DNA of 16,680 nucleotides from an uncultured Mogibacterium sp. (GTDB lineage: Bacteria > Bacillota_A > Clostridia > Peptostreptococcales > Anaerovoracaceae): contig NZ_CALHTQ010000036.1 of assembly GCF_938039775.1 (NCBI RefSeq), positions 1 to 16,680 on the forward strand. Reading direction: 5' to 3'. A program made the position numbers and the translations under genes. Under the pieces are notes generated by a model, which searched no databases, was not told the DNA's origin, and saw only the letters and a list, made by a program, of their open reading frames with translations. Each line of letters starts with the position of its first letter. Position 1 is the stretch's first letter. This document shows positions 1 to 7,904 of this stretch, piece by piece.

Positions 1-320
1 ACAAAAGCCTTTATCGCAAACGAGTAGTGCTGTGTCGAAACTCCGAACTTCGTTTTAAGTCCGCCTTCATCCGAATACTTGCCCATCAGCGATTCATACT
101 GGCTATACAGATGTCTTGCATTTTGAAGAAACTCTGCCCCATCGTTGGTAACCGTGACACCTCTTCCAGTTCTGCGGAAAATGGTCACGCCAAGCTCCGA
201 CTCAACATCTCTTAGAGAGCTGGTCAGCGACGGTTGCGTCATATAGAGTTTCTCCGCCGCTTTGTTGAGCGAACCTTCGTCAGCTATTGTGATTATGTAA
301 AGTAGTTGGTTTAACGTCAT
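1..320 (-). CDS. LysR-family transcriptional regulator, N-terminal part (runs off the window)
   Basis: The minus strand from the ATG at 320 reads open to the window edge, giving about 106 codons. The first ~60 residues form a classic LysR winged helix-turn-helix: it opens MTLNQLLYIITIADEGSLNKAAE, followed by a recognition segment reading TQPSLTSSLRDVESELGVTIFRR, and then a GRGVTVTNDG wing. The end visible here (FGVSTQHYSF) is the beginning of the effector-binding domain, which in the family has two periplasmic-binding-protein-like lobes and needs about 200 more residues. An AGAGG ribosome binding site lies 8 nt before the ATG. The gene is 56 nt downstream of ndk on the same strand with no terminator visible between them, so it may be read through from ndk. 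Its target and effector cannot be told from this part. Confidence 0.9.
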   Translation of the reverse strand, partial: MTLNQLLYIITIADEGSLNKAAEKLYMTQPSLTSSLRDVESELGVTIFRRTGRGVTVTNDGAEFLQNARHLYSQYESLMGKYSDEGGLKTKFGVSTQHYSFAIKAF

Positions 321-376
321 GTGCCGAACCTCTTTCGATATACCTTCTAATTTCTTCTGCTCAAAATATTATATAT

Positions 377-781
377 TTAGCCGAAGAAACGCTTAATTTC
401 TATCTCCGCATTCTCTGGAGAATCAGATCCGTGAATTAAGTTCTGGCGAGTACTGTGGCCGAAATCTCCTCGGATAGTTCCAGCAGTTGCCTCCTCGAAC
501 TTAGTTGCTCCCATGATGATTCTCATTCCCTGAACTGCACCTTCCCCTTCAACGATCATGCCAAGAACTGGTCCCGAAATCATAAACTCTACGATTTCTG
601 GGAAGAATGGCTTGCTAGCTAGATGCGCATAATGTTCCTTGAGAATCGCTTCATCGAGATTCATCATCTTGGCATCGACAATCTTATAGCCTTTTCTCTC
701 AATTCTGGAGATAACCTCACCCATGAGCCCCCTTTTCACACAGTCCGGCTTAAGCATTATGTATGTCTTTTCAATACCCAT
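377..781 (-). CDS. ndk: Nucleoside diphosphate kinase
   Basis: Transfers the gamma phosphate from ATP to nucleoside diphosphates through a phosphohistidine, balancing NTP and dNTP pools in the cytosol. The 134-residue length is normal for bacterial Ndk. The N-terminus has the strand TYIMLKPD with the phosphate-binding Lys11. The active-site signature NLIHGSDS places the catalytic His at residue 117, and RGDFGHSTRQN supplies the usual nucleotide-binding arginines and Asn114. The start is supported by AAAGGGAG about 7 nt upstream of ATG. A possible promoter lies about 55 nt upstream of the start codon. The neighbours give no pathway link, since ndk is a housekeeping gene. The downstream LysR gene follows closely on the same strand. 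Confidence 0.97.
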   Translation of the reverse strand: MGIEKTYIMLKPDCVKRGLMGEVISRIERKGYKIVDAKMMNLDEAILKEHYAHLASKPFFPEIVEFMISGPVLGMIVEGEGAVQGMRIIMGATKFEEATAGTIRGDFGHSTRQNLIHGSDSPENAEIEIKRFFG

Positions 782-835
782 AGTTCTTCTCCCTTTAAAT
801 GCTTCATGTAAATTATCTTAAATACTCTTCTATAC

Positions 836-864
836 TTTATACCATATCCGTATAGTCATTTCAC
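836..864 (-). promoter_or_regulatory. Candidate sigma-A promoter of ndk
   Basis: Reading the minus strand, GTGAAA (864-859), a 17-nt spacer and TATAAA (841-836) fit a sigma-A promoter with a weak -35. Transcription would begin near 829, giving a leader of roughly 50 nt before ndk. Assigned by pattern only. Confidence 0.4.
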
Positions 865-975
865 GTAGTTTCCTATACAGCTTTCACAAAGAGTTAAGGA
901 TTTTGAACATTTTGATATATACGAAACACCAATGCGATAACAAATCATTACAGAAACGACATAATCGAATGCTAA

Positions 976-1043
976 TATAATGGTGCAAAAGGAATTAAGT
1001 GCATAAAACATTTTCTTTTGATTGTTCTTTCTTAATTAAATAA
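976..1043 (+). other. Candidate -10 box and 14-codon mini-ORF upstream of a hairpin
   Basis: This lies in the gene-free stretch 782-1178. A perfect TATAAT (976-981) has no good -35. It is followed by AAAAGGA (987-993), a GTG at 999 and a short frame encoding MHKTFSFDCSFLIK that stops at 1043. The strong hairpin at 1055-1088 begins 12 nt later. The arrangement of promoter, short phenylalanine-containing peptide and terminator is attenuator-like, but no downstream amino-acid gene supports that reading. It may be chance. Nothing else was recognised in 865-975. Confidence 0.2.
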
Positions 1044-1054
1044 TTTCGTAGTAG

Positions 1055-1098
1055 AAATGAACCGCTGACGCCAAGCAGCGGTTCATTTTGTTTTAATT
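1055..1098 (+). terminator. Rho-independent terminator upstream of the YitT gene
   Basis: A perfect 13-bp stem has its 5' arm at 1055-1067 (core GAACCGCTG), an 8-nt loop at 1068-1075 and its 3' arm at 1076-1088. A T-rich tract (TTTGTTTTAATTT) follows on the plus strand, and the minus-strand side is less T-rich. It would end any plus-strand transcript arriving from the left, just before the YitT promoter at 1121. Confidence 0.65.
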
Positions 1099-1120
1099 TC
1101 AATCAATCCCCTTCACGCTG

Positions 1121-1149
1121 TTGACATGATTGGTATCTACATGTAAAGT
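1121..1149 (+). promoter_or_regulatory. Sigma-A promoter of the YitT-family gene
   Basis: A perfect -35 TTGACA (1121-1126), a 17-nt spacer and TAAAGT (1144-1149) form a good promoter. Transcription should start near 1156. That makes the upstream in-frame TTG/ATG codons at 1152-1157 unlikely starts and favours the ATG at 1179. Confidence 0.7.
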
Positions 1150-1178
1150 CTTTGATGATAATTAAAAGGAGAAAGACA

Positions 1179-2078
1179 ATGAAAGACACTAATTCCAGCT
1201 TTTCTAGCTACATTTTCAGTAAGCAGTTCTTGAGAAACGCACTAACTGTAGTGTGCGGAAACTTCATATATGCTATCGGTGTAGCATTTTTCATACTTCC
1301 GACTGGTCTAATCACTGGCGGAACGACGGGTATTGCGATTATAATGAATCACCATTTTGGAATAACGATTTCGCTATTCGTAGGAATCTTTAACACGGTA
1401 ATGTTTGTGATTGGTTTTGGGTTACTCGGCAAAGAGTTTGCACTCACCACAATGATTAGCACCTTTGCATTCCCGACGATTCTCGGCTTCCTGCAAAAGA
1501 TTGTCGGTAACTTCGTTCTTACTAACGACATGTTTCTTTCGGCGCTATTCGGAGGACTTTGCATCGGTACATCACTTGCGATAATTATTCGAATCGGAGC
1601 TAGCACTGGAGGAATGGATATTCCACCACTCGTGCTTAACAAATATTTTAAGGTTCCTATATCCGTCAGCCTGTATGTGTTTGACTTCATGATTCTTATC
1701 GGTCAGATGATGTTCTCACCAAAGCGCACCAGCTTGTACGGAATCGTGCTCGTGCTTGTATATACAATTACTCTCGACAGGCTCCTCGCTATCGGAGCAG
1801 CTAAGACTAAACTTGAGATTGTAACTAAGGCTTCTGAAGAGATTACAAATGCTATTCTTCACGACATCGACCGAAGCGCTACACTGCTTCACGGCAAGAC
1901 CGGTTACCTAGGAAGAGAGACTGACATAGTGATGACTATTATATCCTCGAGAGAGCTATACAAAGTTGAAAAGCTCGTTCATGACCTGGATCCAGACGCA
2001 TTCATCATCTTGAGCAAGGTTGGCAGTGTTCACGGTAGAGGTTTCAGCATCGAGAAGAGGTATTTGGAGCAGAAATAA
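1179..2078 (+). CDS. YitT-family membrane protein (DUF161 + DUF2179)
   Basis: A 299-residue integral membrane protein of the YitT/YqfU/YebE group found widely in Firmicutes, whose transport role is not established. The first ~205 residues hold about five or six hydrophobic segments with glycine-rich turns (LPTGLITGGTTGIAII, then IRIGASTGGMD) typical of the YitT membrane domain. The last ~90 residues, from about KLEIVTKASEEI, are a soluble DUF2179 domain with its characteristic ending VHGRGFSIEKRYL. The ATG at 1179 is preferred because AAAAGGAG sits 7 nt upstream and the promoter lies only about 30 nt away. Longer starts at 1152 or 1155 would overlap the transcription start. The gene is monocistronic, with a terminator on each side. 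Confidence 0.88.
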   Translation: MKDTNSSFSSYIFSKQFLRNALTVVCGNFIYAIGVAFFILPTGLITGGTTGIAIIMNHHFGITISLFVGIFNTVMFVIGFGLLGKEFALTTMISTFAFPTILGFLQKIVGNFVLTNDMFLSALFGGLCIGTSLAIIIRIGASTGGMDIPPLVLNKYFKVPISVSLYVFDFMILIGQMMFSPKRTSLYGIVLVLVYTITLDRLLAIGAAKTKLEIVTKASEEITNAILHDIDRSATLLHGKTGYLGRETDIVMTIISSRELYKVEKLVHDLDPDAFIILSKVGSVHGRGFSIEKRYLEQK

Positions 2079-2100
2079 ATTAATTTGAATTTAAAGATAT

Positions 2101-2142
2101 GGAAAGCGGCTAAGGTCTTTTTTAACACCTTAGCCGCTTTCC
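2101..2142. terminator. Bidirectional terminator between convergent genes
   Basis: A perfect 16-bp stem (arms 2101-2116 and 2127-2142, core AAAGCGGCTAAGG) with a 10-nt loop lies between the YitT gene (ends 2078) and the heptad-repeat gene (ends 2172, opposite strand). The flanking T-tracts are weak on both sides, but stem strength and position fit a shared terminator. Confidence 0.75.
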
Positions 2143-2171
2143 GTTATGTTAGAACTATTGTCGAATTTCTT

Positions 2172-4286
2172 TTATTTTTTGTGATTGCTAGGGTGTTTGT
2201 TCTCCTTTGAAGCCTTAACTTCTCCACTCTTGAAGATTAATCTACTCTCTCCAGTCATACTGCTATCTTTACCACCTACAAAGACTTCTTGCTTTGAAGC
2301 TGCTATTGTCGCTTCTAGTCTGCTGGTTATTTTTCCTATATCTGCTTTACTGAGAGTACTTATAAATTTCTGGATACCTTGCTCATTAAGCTGAGTCATT
2401 CCTGATGCTAGCTGTGTTGCTCCCGAATCGAGCTTATTTGAGCCCGCATCTAGCTTTGTGATTCCGTTATTCAGTTGCTCAAGACCCGATACTAGCTTGC
2501 TACTTCCTGCTGCTGCAGCATCTACACCTGCGGTGTACTGCTTAACACCAGCGATAAACATCTCTAGCGAATCCAGCTGTTCCTTGAGCGACTTCAGCTT
2601 TGCAGGAACATCTTTGCCCACAGCAATTGCAGAAAGCTTCTTCACATTGTCGCTTGCTCCCTGACTTGCAATCTCATACTCCTTGGCTGAAATTAGCAGC
2701 TTAGTTGCGTTAGCCTGCTGTGCCTGGAGTGTCGCCATATTTGTGCTACCACCTGTCAAGCCCATCTCTACAGCGGTTAACATAATTGCTTGTTGTCCTG
2801 TTGTCGAAGCGAGTTGTTCATCTGTGTACCCTGCAGCCTTTAGAGCTGTTACCGCAGTGCTCTTATATTGACTTATGTATCCTGCTGCCTTCTGCGCTTC
2901 CTTAGCAGTTACCCCTGCCTGCTGTATATATTGCACAACCTCTGCTGCAGTAGCTTCTGACTTGCCATCTGCCATCATCTTGTTATACGCAAGAGAAATG
3001 ATGTTGTTTTGTGTGCTTGCATCAGATACACCTGCTGCAGATAAAGCTGCTCTCATCTTCCCCTCTGCCTTTGCCATAGCTCCATCGGAGATTCCTGCAA
3101 GCACCTTCGCATACGTCGAAGGAGACAGAACTATTGTATCGTCACCTAACTGATCTTGTAGCTGAGTTGTGGCATTTGCAAAGATCTGTTTCTCAACCTG
3201 CGCAGCACCATTTCTAAGCGATGCGCTATTGGCAGTTAGCTGCTGCAAGCCACTGTTTAGTGAAGTCGCTCCACTGAGCACTTCGCTACTTCCAGACTTA
3301 AGACTCTTAGTGCCACTAGCTAATTCATCTGCACCTGCCTTAAGCTCCTTGCTTCCCTGCTCTAGCTTGTCAGATGCCTGTCCTAGCTTCTTAAGCGAAT
3401 TTTCGAGCTTTGCGGCCTTTCCCTTCACGCTTCCTAGATTTCCGTCAATATCATTTGCTATTCCAGACATCGCTGCCGTATATGTTCCATCTATTTCGAA
3501 TTTCTCAGTGTGTGCATTTATAACGACACTATTAGGAATATCTAATTTAGAACGACTTATTCCAAGATTCTCATTCATCTCTGGAAAAGCAATGCCCATA
3601 ACAATGGTCTTGTTGCCGTCATCTATCGCTTTGCCGTTAGAAACTGTTATATCACTGAAGTTATCATCATTGAGCACAAGCCCGCTTGCAACTGTATATG
3701 GATGCTTAATCAGCTTTCCATTCACAATATCTGTCTGGTTTATGGTGTAGTCAAATCTAATCGTCACGTTACCAGCCTTTCCGGCGATATCCTTTGCAGA
3801 CATCTTCTTGCCATTCAGATAGTAAGTGATCTTGACATTGACCGGTAAGCCCGTGGTTGGAGTGCCCTTATATTTAATCGACTTCCCCTTAGCATTCCAC
3901 ACGATATTATTGCCATTCTTCGAAAACTTCTCATGACCTGAGGTATTCTCGATATTCTTCAGAGTCGAGTAGTCACTGATAGTGTCGTACTTACTATTAT
4001 TTGCAAGCTGTTCAGTAACTATAGATTCGAGTACATTGCCGTCTGCATCCATCGAAGTATATGTGGTCTCATTCTTGTCTTTCTGGGAAATGGTCTTCTT
4101 GCTAAGATTAGGATATGAAGATTCCATGGCTTTCTCGGTACTGGTTGACTTAGTCACATCTACAGGTCTCTTGTTAGCTGCTCCTACAGTAACAGGATTT
4201 ATCGTATACATCGTTCCGACTGCCATGCAAAGAGCAAGTGTGGCTGCTCCTCTCTTAATATTCCTGTTATTTTTTATCCTTTTCAT
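2172..4286 (-). CDS. Secreted YhgE-like heptad-repeat coiled-coil protein, partner of an MMPL transporter
   Basis: A 704-residue exported protein. Residues 1-37 resemble a signal peptide or N-terminal anchor: a basic start (KRIKNNRNIKR), a hydrophobic core and VGAA near the likely cleavage site. Residues ~80-290 are beta-rich without a motif I recognise. Residues ~305-362 and ~585-636 are two blocks of the x-x-L-x-x-G-(S/A) heptad seen in YhgE/Pip-type proteins, for example LASGTKSLKSGSSEVLSG and LDAGSNKLDSGATQLASG. Between them is a long Ala/Gln-rich helical region. Unlike Bacillus YhgE there is no C-terminal membrane bundle, and the tail is basic and polar. Translation begins at an ATG 8 nt after AGGAGG, and that site overlaps the stop of the transporter gene upstream (11-nt gap). 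Tight coupling implies the two proteins act together at the cell surface. Substrate unknown. Confidence 0.8.
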   Translation of the reverse strand: MKRIKNNRNIKRGAATLALCMAVGTMYTINPVTVGAANKRPVDVTKSTSTEKAMESSYPNLSKKTISQKDKNETTYTSMDADGNVLESIVTEQLANNSKYDTISDYSTLKNIENTSGHEKFSKNGNNIVWNAKGKSIKYKGTPTTGLPVNVKITYYLNGKKMSAKDIAGKAGNVTIRFDYTINQTDIVNGKLIKHPYTVASGLVLNDDNFSDITVSNGKAIDDGNKTIVMGIAFPEMNENLGISRSKLDIPNSVVINAHTEKFEIDGTYTAAMSGIANDIDGNLGSVKGKAAKLENSLKKLGQASDKLEQGSKELKAGADELASGTKSLKSGSSEVLSGATSLNSGLQQLTANSASLRNGAAQVEKQIFANATTQLQDQLGDDTIVLSPSTYAKVLAGISDGAMAKAEGKMRAALSAAGVSDASTQNNIISLAYNKMMADGKSEATAAEVVQYIQQAGVTAKEAQKAAGYISQYKSTAVTALKAAGYTDEQLASTTGQQAIMLTAVEMGLTGGSTNMATLQAQQANATKLLISAKEYEIASQGASDNVKKLSAIAVGKDVPAKLKSLKEQLDSLEMFIAGVKQYTAGVDAAAAGSSKLVSGLEQLNNGITKLDAGSNKLDSGATQLASGMTQLNEQGIQKFISTLSKADIGKITSRLEATIAASKQEVFVGGKDSSMTGESRLIFKSGEVKASKENKHPSNHKK

Positions 4287-4297
4287 CTCAACGCCTC

Positions 4298-6430
4298 CTA
4301 TATTGCGCTACCCTTAGCGTGTGTGCCCTTGTTCTGCCTATATTCATATACATCTCTTAGTCCGCCTGTAGTGTGGCAAATCAAGTTGTCGAATGCCATC
4401 AGGAACGAAGGCAGTATAAGGATTACTGTGAACATACTTATAATTGCTCCACGTGCCATCATCGTGCAGAGGGTGCTGATGATACCTATATTTGAATAAA
4501 TTGCCACTCCGATTGTCGCAGTGAAGAATCCGAGTGCACTTACTATAATCGATGGTATCGAAGCTGCTGCAGCTGTGCTGACCGCATCGCGCTTCTCAAG
4601 GCCTAGCATTCTCTCAGTCTTATATCTTGTCGACATCAATATCGCATAATCAACCGTCGATCCAAGCTGAATAGTACTGATGCAGACTGGAACTATAAAT
4701 GGAAGTTCAAGTCCTGTGAAGCCCGAGATTCCCATATTGACGTATATTGCGAACTCTATCGCTATTACGAGTATGAACGGTAACGATGCGGACTTTAGAA
4801 CAGCTAGTATTATCAGGAATACGAGTCCTATAGATATCCAATTTACGACTTTAAAATCCTTATCTGTCAGTTTTATTAGGTCCTTAGTCGCCGGCGCCTC
4901 TCCGATTACAGTCGCTGACTTATCGTACTTGTGCGTAATCGCTTTGACCTTGTCTATTTGCCTATTGCAAGCATTCGTCGAAACCTTATACTTTGAATTT
5001 ATTACTATCATCTGATGCTTGTCTGACATTAGACCACTCTTAACTGAAGATGGAATCATGCTCTTAGGAATTGAAGTCCCTACGACCGAATCAATCCCTA
5101 GCATACTTTCAACACCATCAACCTTCTTAATCTCATCGCTCATCTCCCTGCCCTTTAATGAAGAAAGCTTCGAGTCAGCCATCACGATATAAGAAGTATT
5201 TATCCCAAAATCCTCACTTAGCTTGTTATTAGCCGTTAAGAACTGCATCTTCTCCGCAGGCAAACTGTTTTGTCCACTAGATAGCATCTTGGTGAAGTCA
5301 TACACGATATTCTGATGATTGTATCCATAGATTGCTGGTCCAATTAGCACACAGAATATCGCGATATAGATTCCATATCTACCGGTTAGCCCTTGTGCCA
5401 TCTTCGTCATATCTGGGATTAATGATCTGTGCCTTGTCTTCTGTACGAGCTTATTGAACCTTAGTAAAAGCACAGGCAGTATAGTTACACTTGCTATTAC
5501 TCCAAATACAACACCTTTTGCCATAACGATTCCGAGATCTCGTCCCATCGTGTACGTCATGAAACAAAGTGCTAGGAATCCTGCAATTGTTGTAGCTGAA
5601 CTGCCAGTTACAGAAACGAGTGTAGCATCGATGGCCTCTGCCATAGCGTCATCTTCCTTGAGACCTGAATCGAGTTTCTCCATATAGCTATGCCACAGGA
5701 ATATGGAGTAGTCCATGGTTACACCAAGCTGCAGAACTGCAGCTATTGCCTTGGTTATATAAGAAATCTCACCGAGGAATATATTAGAGCCCATGTTATA
5801 TAAAATAGCCATGCCAATGCTCACCATGAATAATACCGGTGCTATATATGAGTCGAGGAGTAGCATCATTGCGAGTAGCGATAGCAAAACAGCTACTGTA
5901 ACATACTTGACCTCTTCCTGTTCGCAAATATTCTTTAGATCCTCTACTAAAGGAGATAGTCCTGATATATATGCATGCTTATTACTGACTTTTCTCATCT
6001 GCTCAACAGCCTTGAGCGTCTTATCGTCAGATGTTGAGTTGCTGAAGAATACGACCATCATGCTCGCATCTTTATTTGATAAATTCTGCGCCACCCGGTC
6101 TGGTAGCATAGACTTCGGAACTGTTGGATCTAATACATCCTCGAGATTTAAAACCTCTTCGACTCCATCGATTCTGCTGTAGTCTGCTTTTAACTGAGTG
6201 ACATCATCACTCTTCATGTTTTCAAGCACGACTATCGAGAATCCGCCTTTGCCAAATTCCTTCATTAAAATATTCTGACCTTTCATCGTATCCATAGTAG
6301 ATGGAAGGTATGTAAGCATGTCGTAGTTTATCCTCGTCACCTTATACCCAATAAGTGATGGTATGAGCAGTAGCAAAGATACAATGAAAATTATGTGTCT
6401 GTGCTTTACGACTTTAGCCCCTAGATTCAT
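4298..6430 (-). CDS. MMPL/RND-superfamily transporter
   Basis: A 710-residue efflux-type membrane protein of the RND superfamily, MMPL branch, probably using the proton gradient to export a lipid or hydrophobic compound. The two halves are a visible internal duplication. Each has a transmembrane helix, then an extracellular porter domain of roughly 140 residues with matching VPKSMLP (~104-110) and IPKSMIP (~454-460), then a five-helix bundle. Helix 4 carries the GVTMDYS motif (Asp240-Tyr241) and helix 10 the GSTVDYA motif (Asp594-Tyr595). These are the Asp-Tyr pairs that form the proton relay in MmpL3-type proteins. The start has GGAGG 8 nt upstream. It is the first gene of a two-gene operon with the heptad-repeat protein and is divergent from a TetR regulator, an arrangement typical of inducible efflux. 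The stop codon TAG is part of the next gene's ribosome binding site. Confidence 0.93.
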   Translation of the reverse strand: MNLGAKVVKHRHIIFIVSLLLLIPSLIGYKVTRINYDMLTYLPSTMDTMKGQNILMKEFGKGGFSIVVLENMKSDDVTQLKADYSRIDGVEEVLNLEDVLDPTVPKSMLPDRVAQNLSNKDASMMVVFFSNSTSDDKTLKAVEQMRKVSNKHAYISGLSPLVEDLKNICEQEEVKYVTVAVLLSLLAMMLLLDSYIAPVLFMVSIGMAILYNMGSNIFLGEISYITKAIAAVLQLGVTMDYSIFLWHSYMEKLDSGLKEDDAMAEAIDATLVSVTGSSATTIAGFLALCFMTYTMGRDLGIVMAKGVVFGVIASVTILPVLLLRFNKLVQKTRHRSLIPDMTKMAQGLTGRYGIYIAIFCVLIGPAIYGYNHQNIVYDFTKMLSSGQNSLPAEKMQFLTANNKLSEDFGINTSYIVMADSKLSSLKGREMSDEIKKVDGVESMLGIDSVVGTSIPKSMIPSSVKSGLMSDKHQMIVINSKYKVSTNACNRQIDKVKAITHKYDKSATVIGEAPATKDLIKLTDKDFKVVNWISIGLVFLIILAVLKSASLPFILVIAIEFAIYVNMGISGFTGLELPFIVPVCISTIQLGSTVDYAILMSTRYKTERMLGLEKRDAVSTAAAASIPSIIVSALGFFTATIGVAIYSNIGIISTLCTMMARGAIISMFTVILILPSFLMAFDNLICHTTGGLRDVYEYRQNKGTHAKGSAI

Positions 6431-6463
6431 CGGTTTTCCCTCCTTGCGTATTTGACGGAAATC

Positions 6464-6492
6464 AATATATCATCTTTCTGACCATTAGTCAA
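6464..6492 (-). promoter_or_regulatory. Promoter of the MMPL operon, -35 inside an operator-like dyad
   Basis: On the minus strand, TTGACT (6492-6487), a 17-nt spacer and TATATT (6469-6464) make a strong sigma-A promoter. Transcription should begin near 6457, leaving a leader of about 27 nt. The -35 box is part of the TTGACT-N4-GTCA element (6492-6479) that also occurs at the tetR promoter. Confidence 0.7.
6479..6492 (-). promoter_or_regulatory. Candidate TetR operator at the MMPL operon -35
   Basis: Minus-strand TTGACTAATGGTCA contains an inverted TGAC-N5-GTCA. It matches the element at 6599-6612 in base order and in its position relative to the -35 box. A further 31-bp AT-rich dyad with arms TCAACT and AGTTGA (6489-6519) and a perfect 17-bp centre (6494-6510) overlaps it and could be an additional or the true operator. 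Confidence 0.45.
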
Positions 6493-6598
6493 CTTTTAAT
6501 TTAATTAAAATTTAGTTGAAGTTTTTAGATTCAATAAAATAGTTATTTATCAGGGTTTATAAGTGTTATACGAGTTGAATTACTGAATAATTAATATA

Positions 6599-6612
6599 TT
6601 GACTGCAAGTCA
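6599..6612 (+). promoter_or_regulatory. Candidate TetR operator at the tetR -35
   Basis: TTGACTGCAAGTCA holds the perfect inverted repeat TGACT-GCA-AGTCA. It shares 10 of 14 positions, in the same frame with respect to the -35 hexamer, with the element at the opposing promoter. Repressor binding here would block RNA polymerase from its own gene. Confidence 0.45.
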
Positions 6613-6628
6613 TTTATTGCTGTATCAT
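6599..6628 (+). promoter_or_regulatory. Promoter of the TetR-family gene
   Basis: TTGACT (6599-6604), an 18-nt spacer and TATCAT (6623-6628) predict transcription from about 6635 and a leader of about 55 nt. A second TATA-rich site (TATATATAAT, near 6650-6660) could act as an alternative -10. Confidence 0.55.
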
Positions 6629-6689
6629 TGTAAAAATCTACACTGCATGTTATATATAATTTAGTGAATAAAATTTTGGAGGAGCATCT

Positions 6690-7334
6690 ATGACTAAAAG
6701 AGTGCTTAATAAAGAGAAAAAACGCACCGATATTCTTGACGCGGCATATGAACTATTTACGACACTTGGATTTGCAAGGACGACTATACTAGGTATCGCA
6801 CTAAAGGCAGGCGTCGGAAAAGGTACGTTCTATCTATATTTTGATAGCAAAGAAGATGTTAGAGATGTGTTAATCGCTAGAAAGTCATCTGAACTGCTCC
6901 TTAGTGCAGTAGAATCATTAGAAAGGCACATAGAGGAAACAGGAGATGTAATGAATCTCGCTGACAAGGTACTATATGCTACTGATTGCTTGATAACCAA
7001 ACTCTCAAAGGATATTGCGCTGCTACAGTTTATATCGAAGCACCTGAGCTGGGGGCTACTGAGCGGATCGAAGAGCATTAAACATGAGGATGATGAAGTG
7101 CTCGACTTCAAGACTTTTTTTATGGATATTATCGAAAAAGAGCAGATTCCGATTGATAATCCAGAGCTCATGATATTTACGATTGTTGAGCTGATTAATT
7201 CAACATGCCACAATGTTATTCTCATGGGCGAGCCTGTAACTTATAGTGACTACAAGCCTTATTTATTTAGAACCATAAGGCTGATAATTGAGGATGCGAT
7301 TAACAGTTTAATATCAAATATAGAAGTGAAATAA
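6690..7334 (+). CDS. TetR/AcrR-family transcriptional repressor
   Basis: A 214-residue regulator with the TetR helix-turn-helix in residues ~12-60: ILDAAYELFTTLGFARTT, then GIALKAGVGKGTFYLYF, and KEDVRDVL opening helix 4. The rest is an all-helical ligand-binding and dimer domain with no assigned ligand. GGAGG lies 7 nt before the ATG. The gene is divergent from the MMPL operon. Both promoters carry a TTGACT-N4-GTCA element at the -35, so it most likely represses itself and the efflux operon until a substrate binds. The 25-nt gap to the next gene and the absence of a terminator suggest co-transcription with it. Confidence 0.9.
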   Translation: MTKRVLNKEKKRTDILDAAYELFTTLGFARTTILGIALKAGVGKGTFYLYFDSKEDVRDVLIARKSSELLLSAVESLERHIEETGDVMNLADKVLYATDCLITKLSKDIALLQFISKHLSWGLLSGSKSIKHEDDEVLDFKTFFMDIIEKEQIPIDNPELMIFTIVELINSTCHNVILMGEPVTYSDYKPYLFRTIRLIIEDAINSLISNIEVK

Positions 7335-7359
7335 ATTGGATTGGGGAAGTTAGGCTCGA

Positions 7360-7857
7360 ATGAACATCATAATAAAAAACACACCTAAAAAGTATAATAA
7401 ACTGGTAGATGAAATAGTGCCTCCCCTACTTGAATTACTGACAGAATTAACTTTGCTTGAAGAAGAAGTTTATAACAGAAACCTTGAATTAAATGCTGAA
7501 AAATCTACATTAAATATCCCTGCCAACCAAAATCATCCGAAATGGAGAGATCTTATGGCAGAATATGAAAGTCGCTACGAAGAAATTTTGAAAGGAAAGG
7601 CTAGCGAGAATCTCATATCAAAAGGATATGCGAATCATTACGGCAATCCCAGCGAGTATTTTTATGTGCATAACAAAGACTTCTCATTGGAATTTACTAT
7701 GCAGCAACCAGATTTAGCGATTATTATTATCCACTATAGTGGTGCTGTTGATATGAAGCATAAATATATTGTTAGGCGGATAAACAATAACTGGTTAGTA
7801 GACGAAAAACATTATGGCTTTGCAGATGAAGCAATCTGGTACATAGACAGCATATAA
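7360..7857 (+). CDS. Hypothetical protein, possibly NTF2-fold (immunity-like)
   Basis: A 165-residue soluble protein I do not firmly recognise. There is no signal peptide or membrane segment. Residues ~10-90 are charged and helical (EEEVYNRN, YESRYEEILKGKASE). The C-terminal half is beta-rich and ends YIVRRINNNWLVDEKHYGF, the strand-turn-strand close with a buried Asn-Trp-Leu that is common in NTF2-like folds, including some toxin-immunity families. That assignment is only a resemblance. An in-frame TAG two codons before the ATG at 7360 fixes the N-terminus. The ribosome binding site is poor (GGGGAAG, about 11 nt away), so translation may be coupled to tetR, which ends 25 nt upstream. The gene looks more AT-rich than its neighbours, and no toxin gene is adjacent. 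A strong terminator follows at 7905. Confidence 0.7.
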   Translation: MNIIIKNTPKKYNKLVDEIVPPLLELLTELTLLEEEVYNRNLELNAEKSTLNIPANQNHPKWRDLMAEYESRYEEILKGKASENLISKGYANHYGNPSEYFYVHNKDFSLEFTMQQPDLAIIIIHYSGAVDMKHKYIVRRINNNWLVDEKHYGFADEAIWYIDSI

Positions 7858-7904
7858 AAGTCGCTCTTTCCACATACGGATCAAGAATAATATGAAAAAG
7901 ATAT

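Noticed and set aside
2185..4317. Several long plus-strand frames (up to 193 codons, e.g. 3169-3750) opposite the heptad-repeat gene
   Set aside because: They are antisense shadows of a repetitive Ala/Ser/Leu-rich gene, lack convincing ribosome binding sites, and their translations are low-complexity Ser/Leu/Pro strings.
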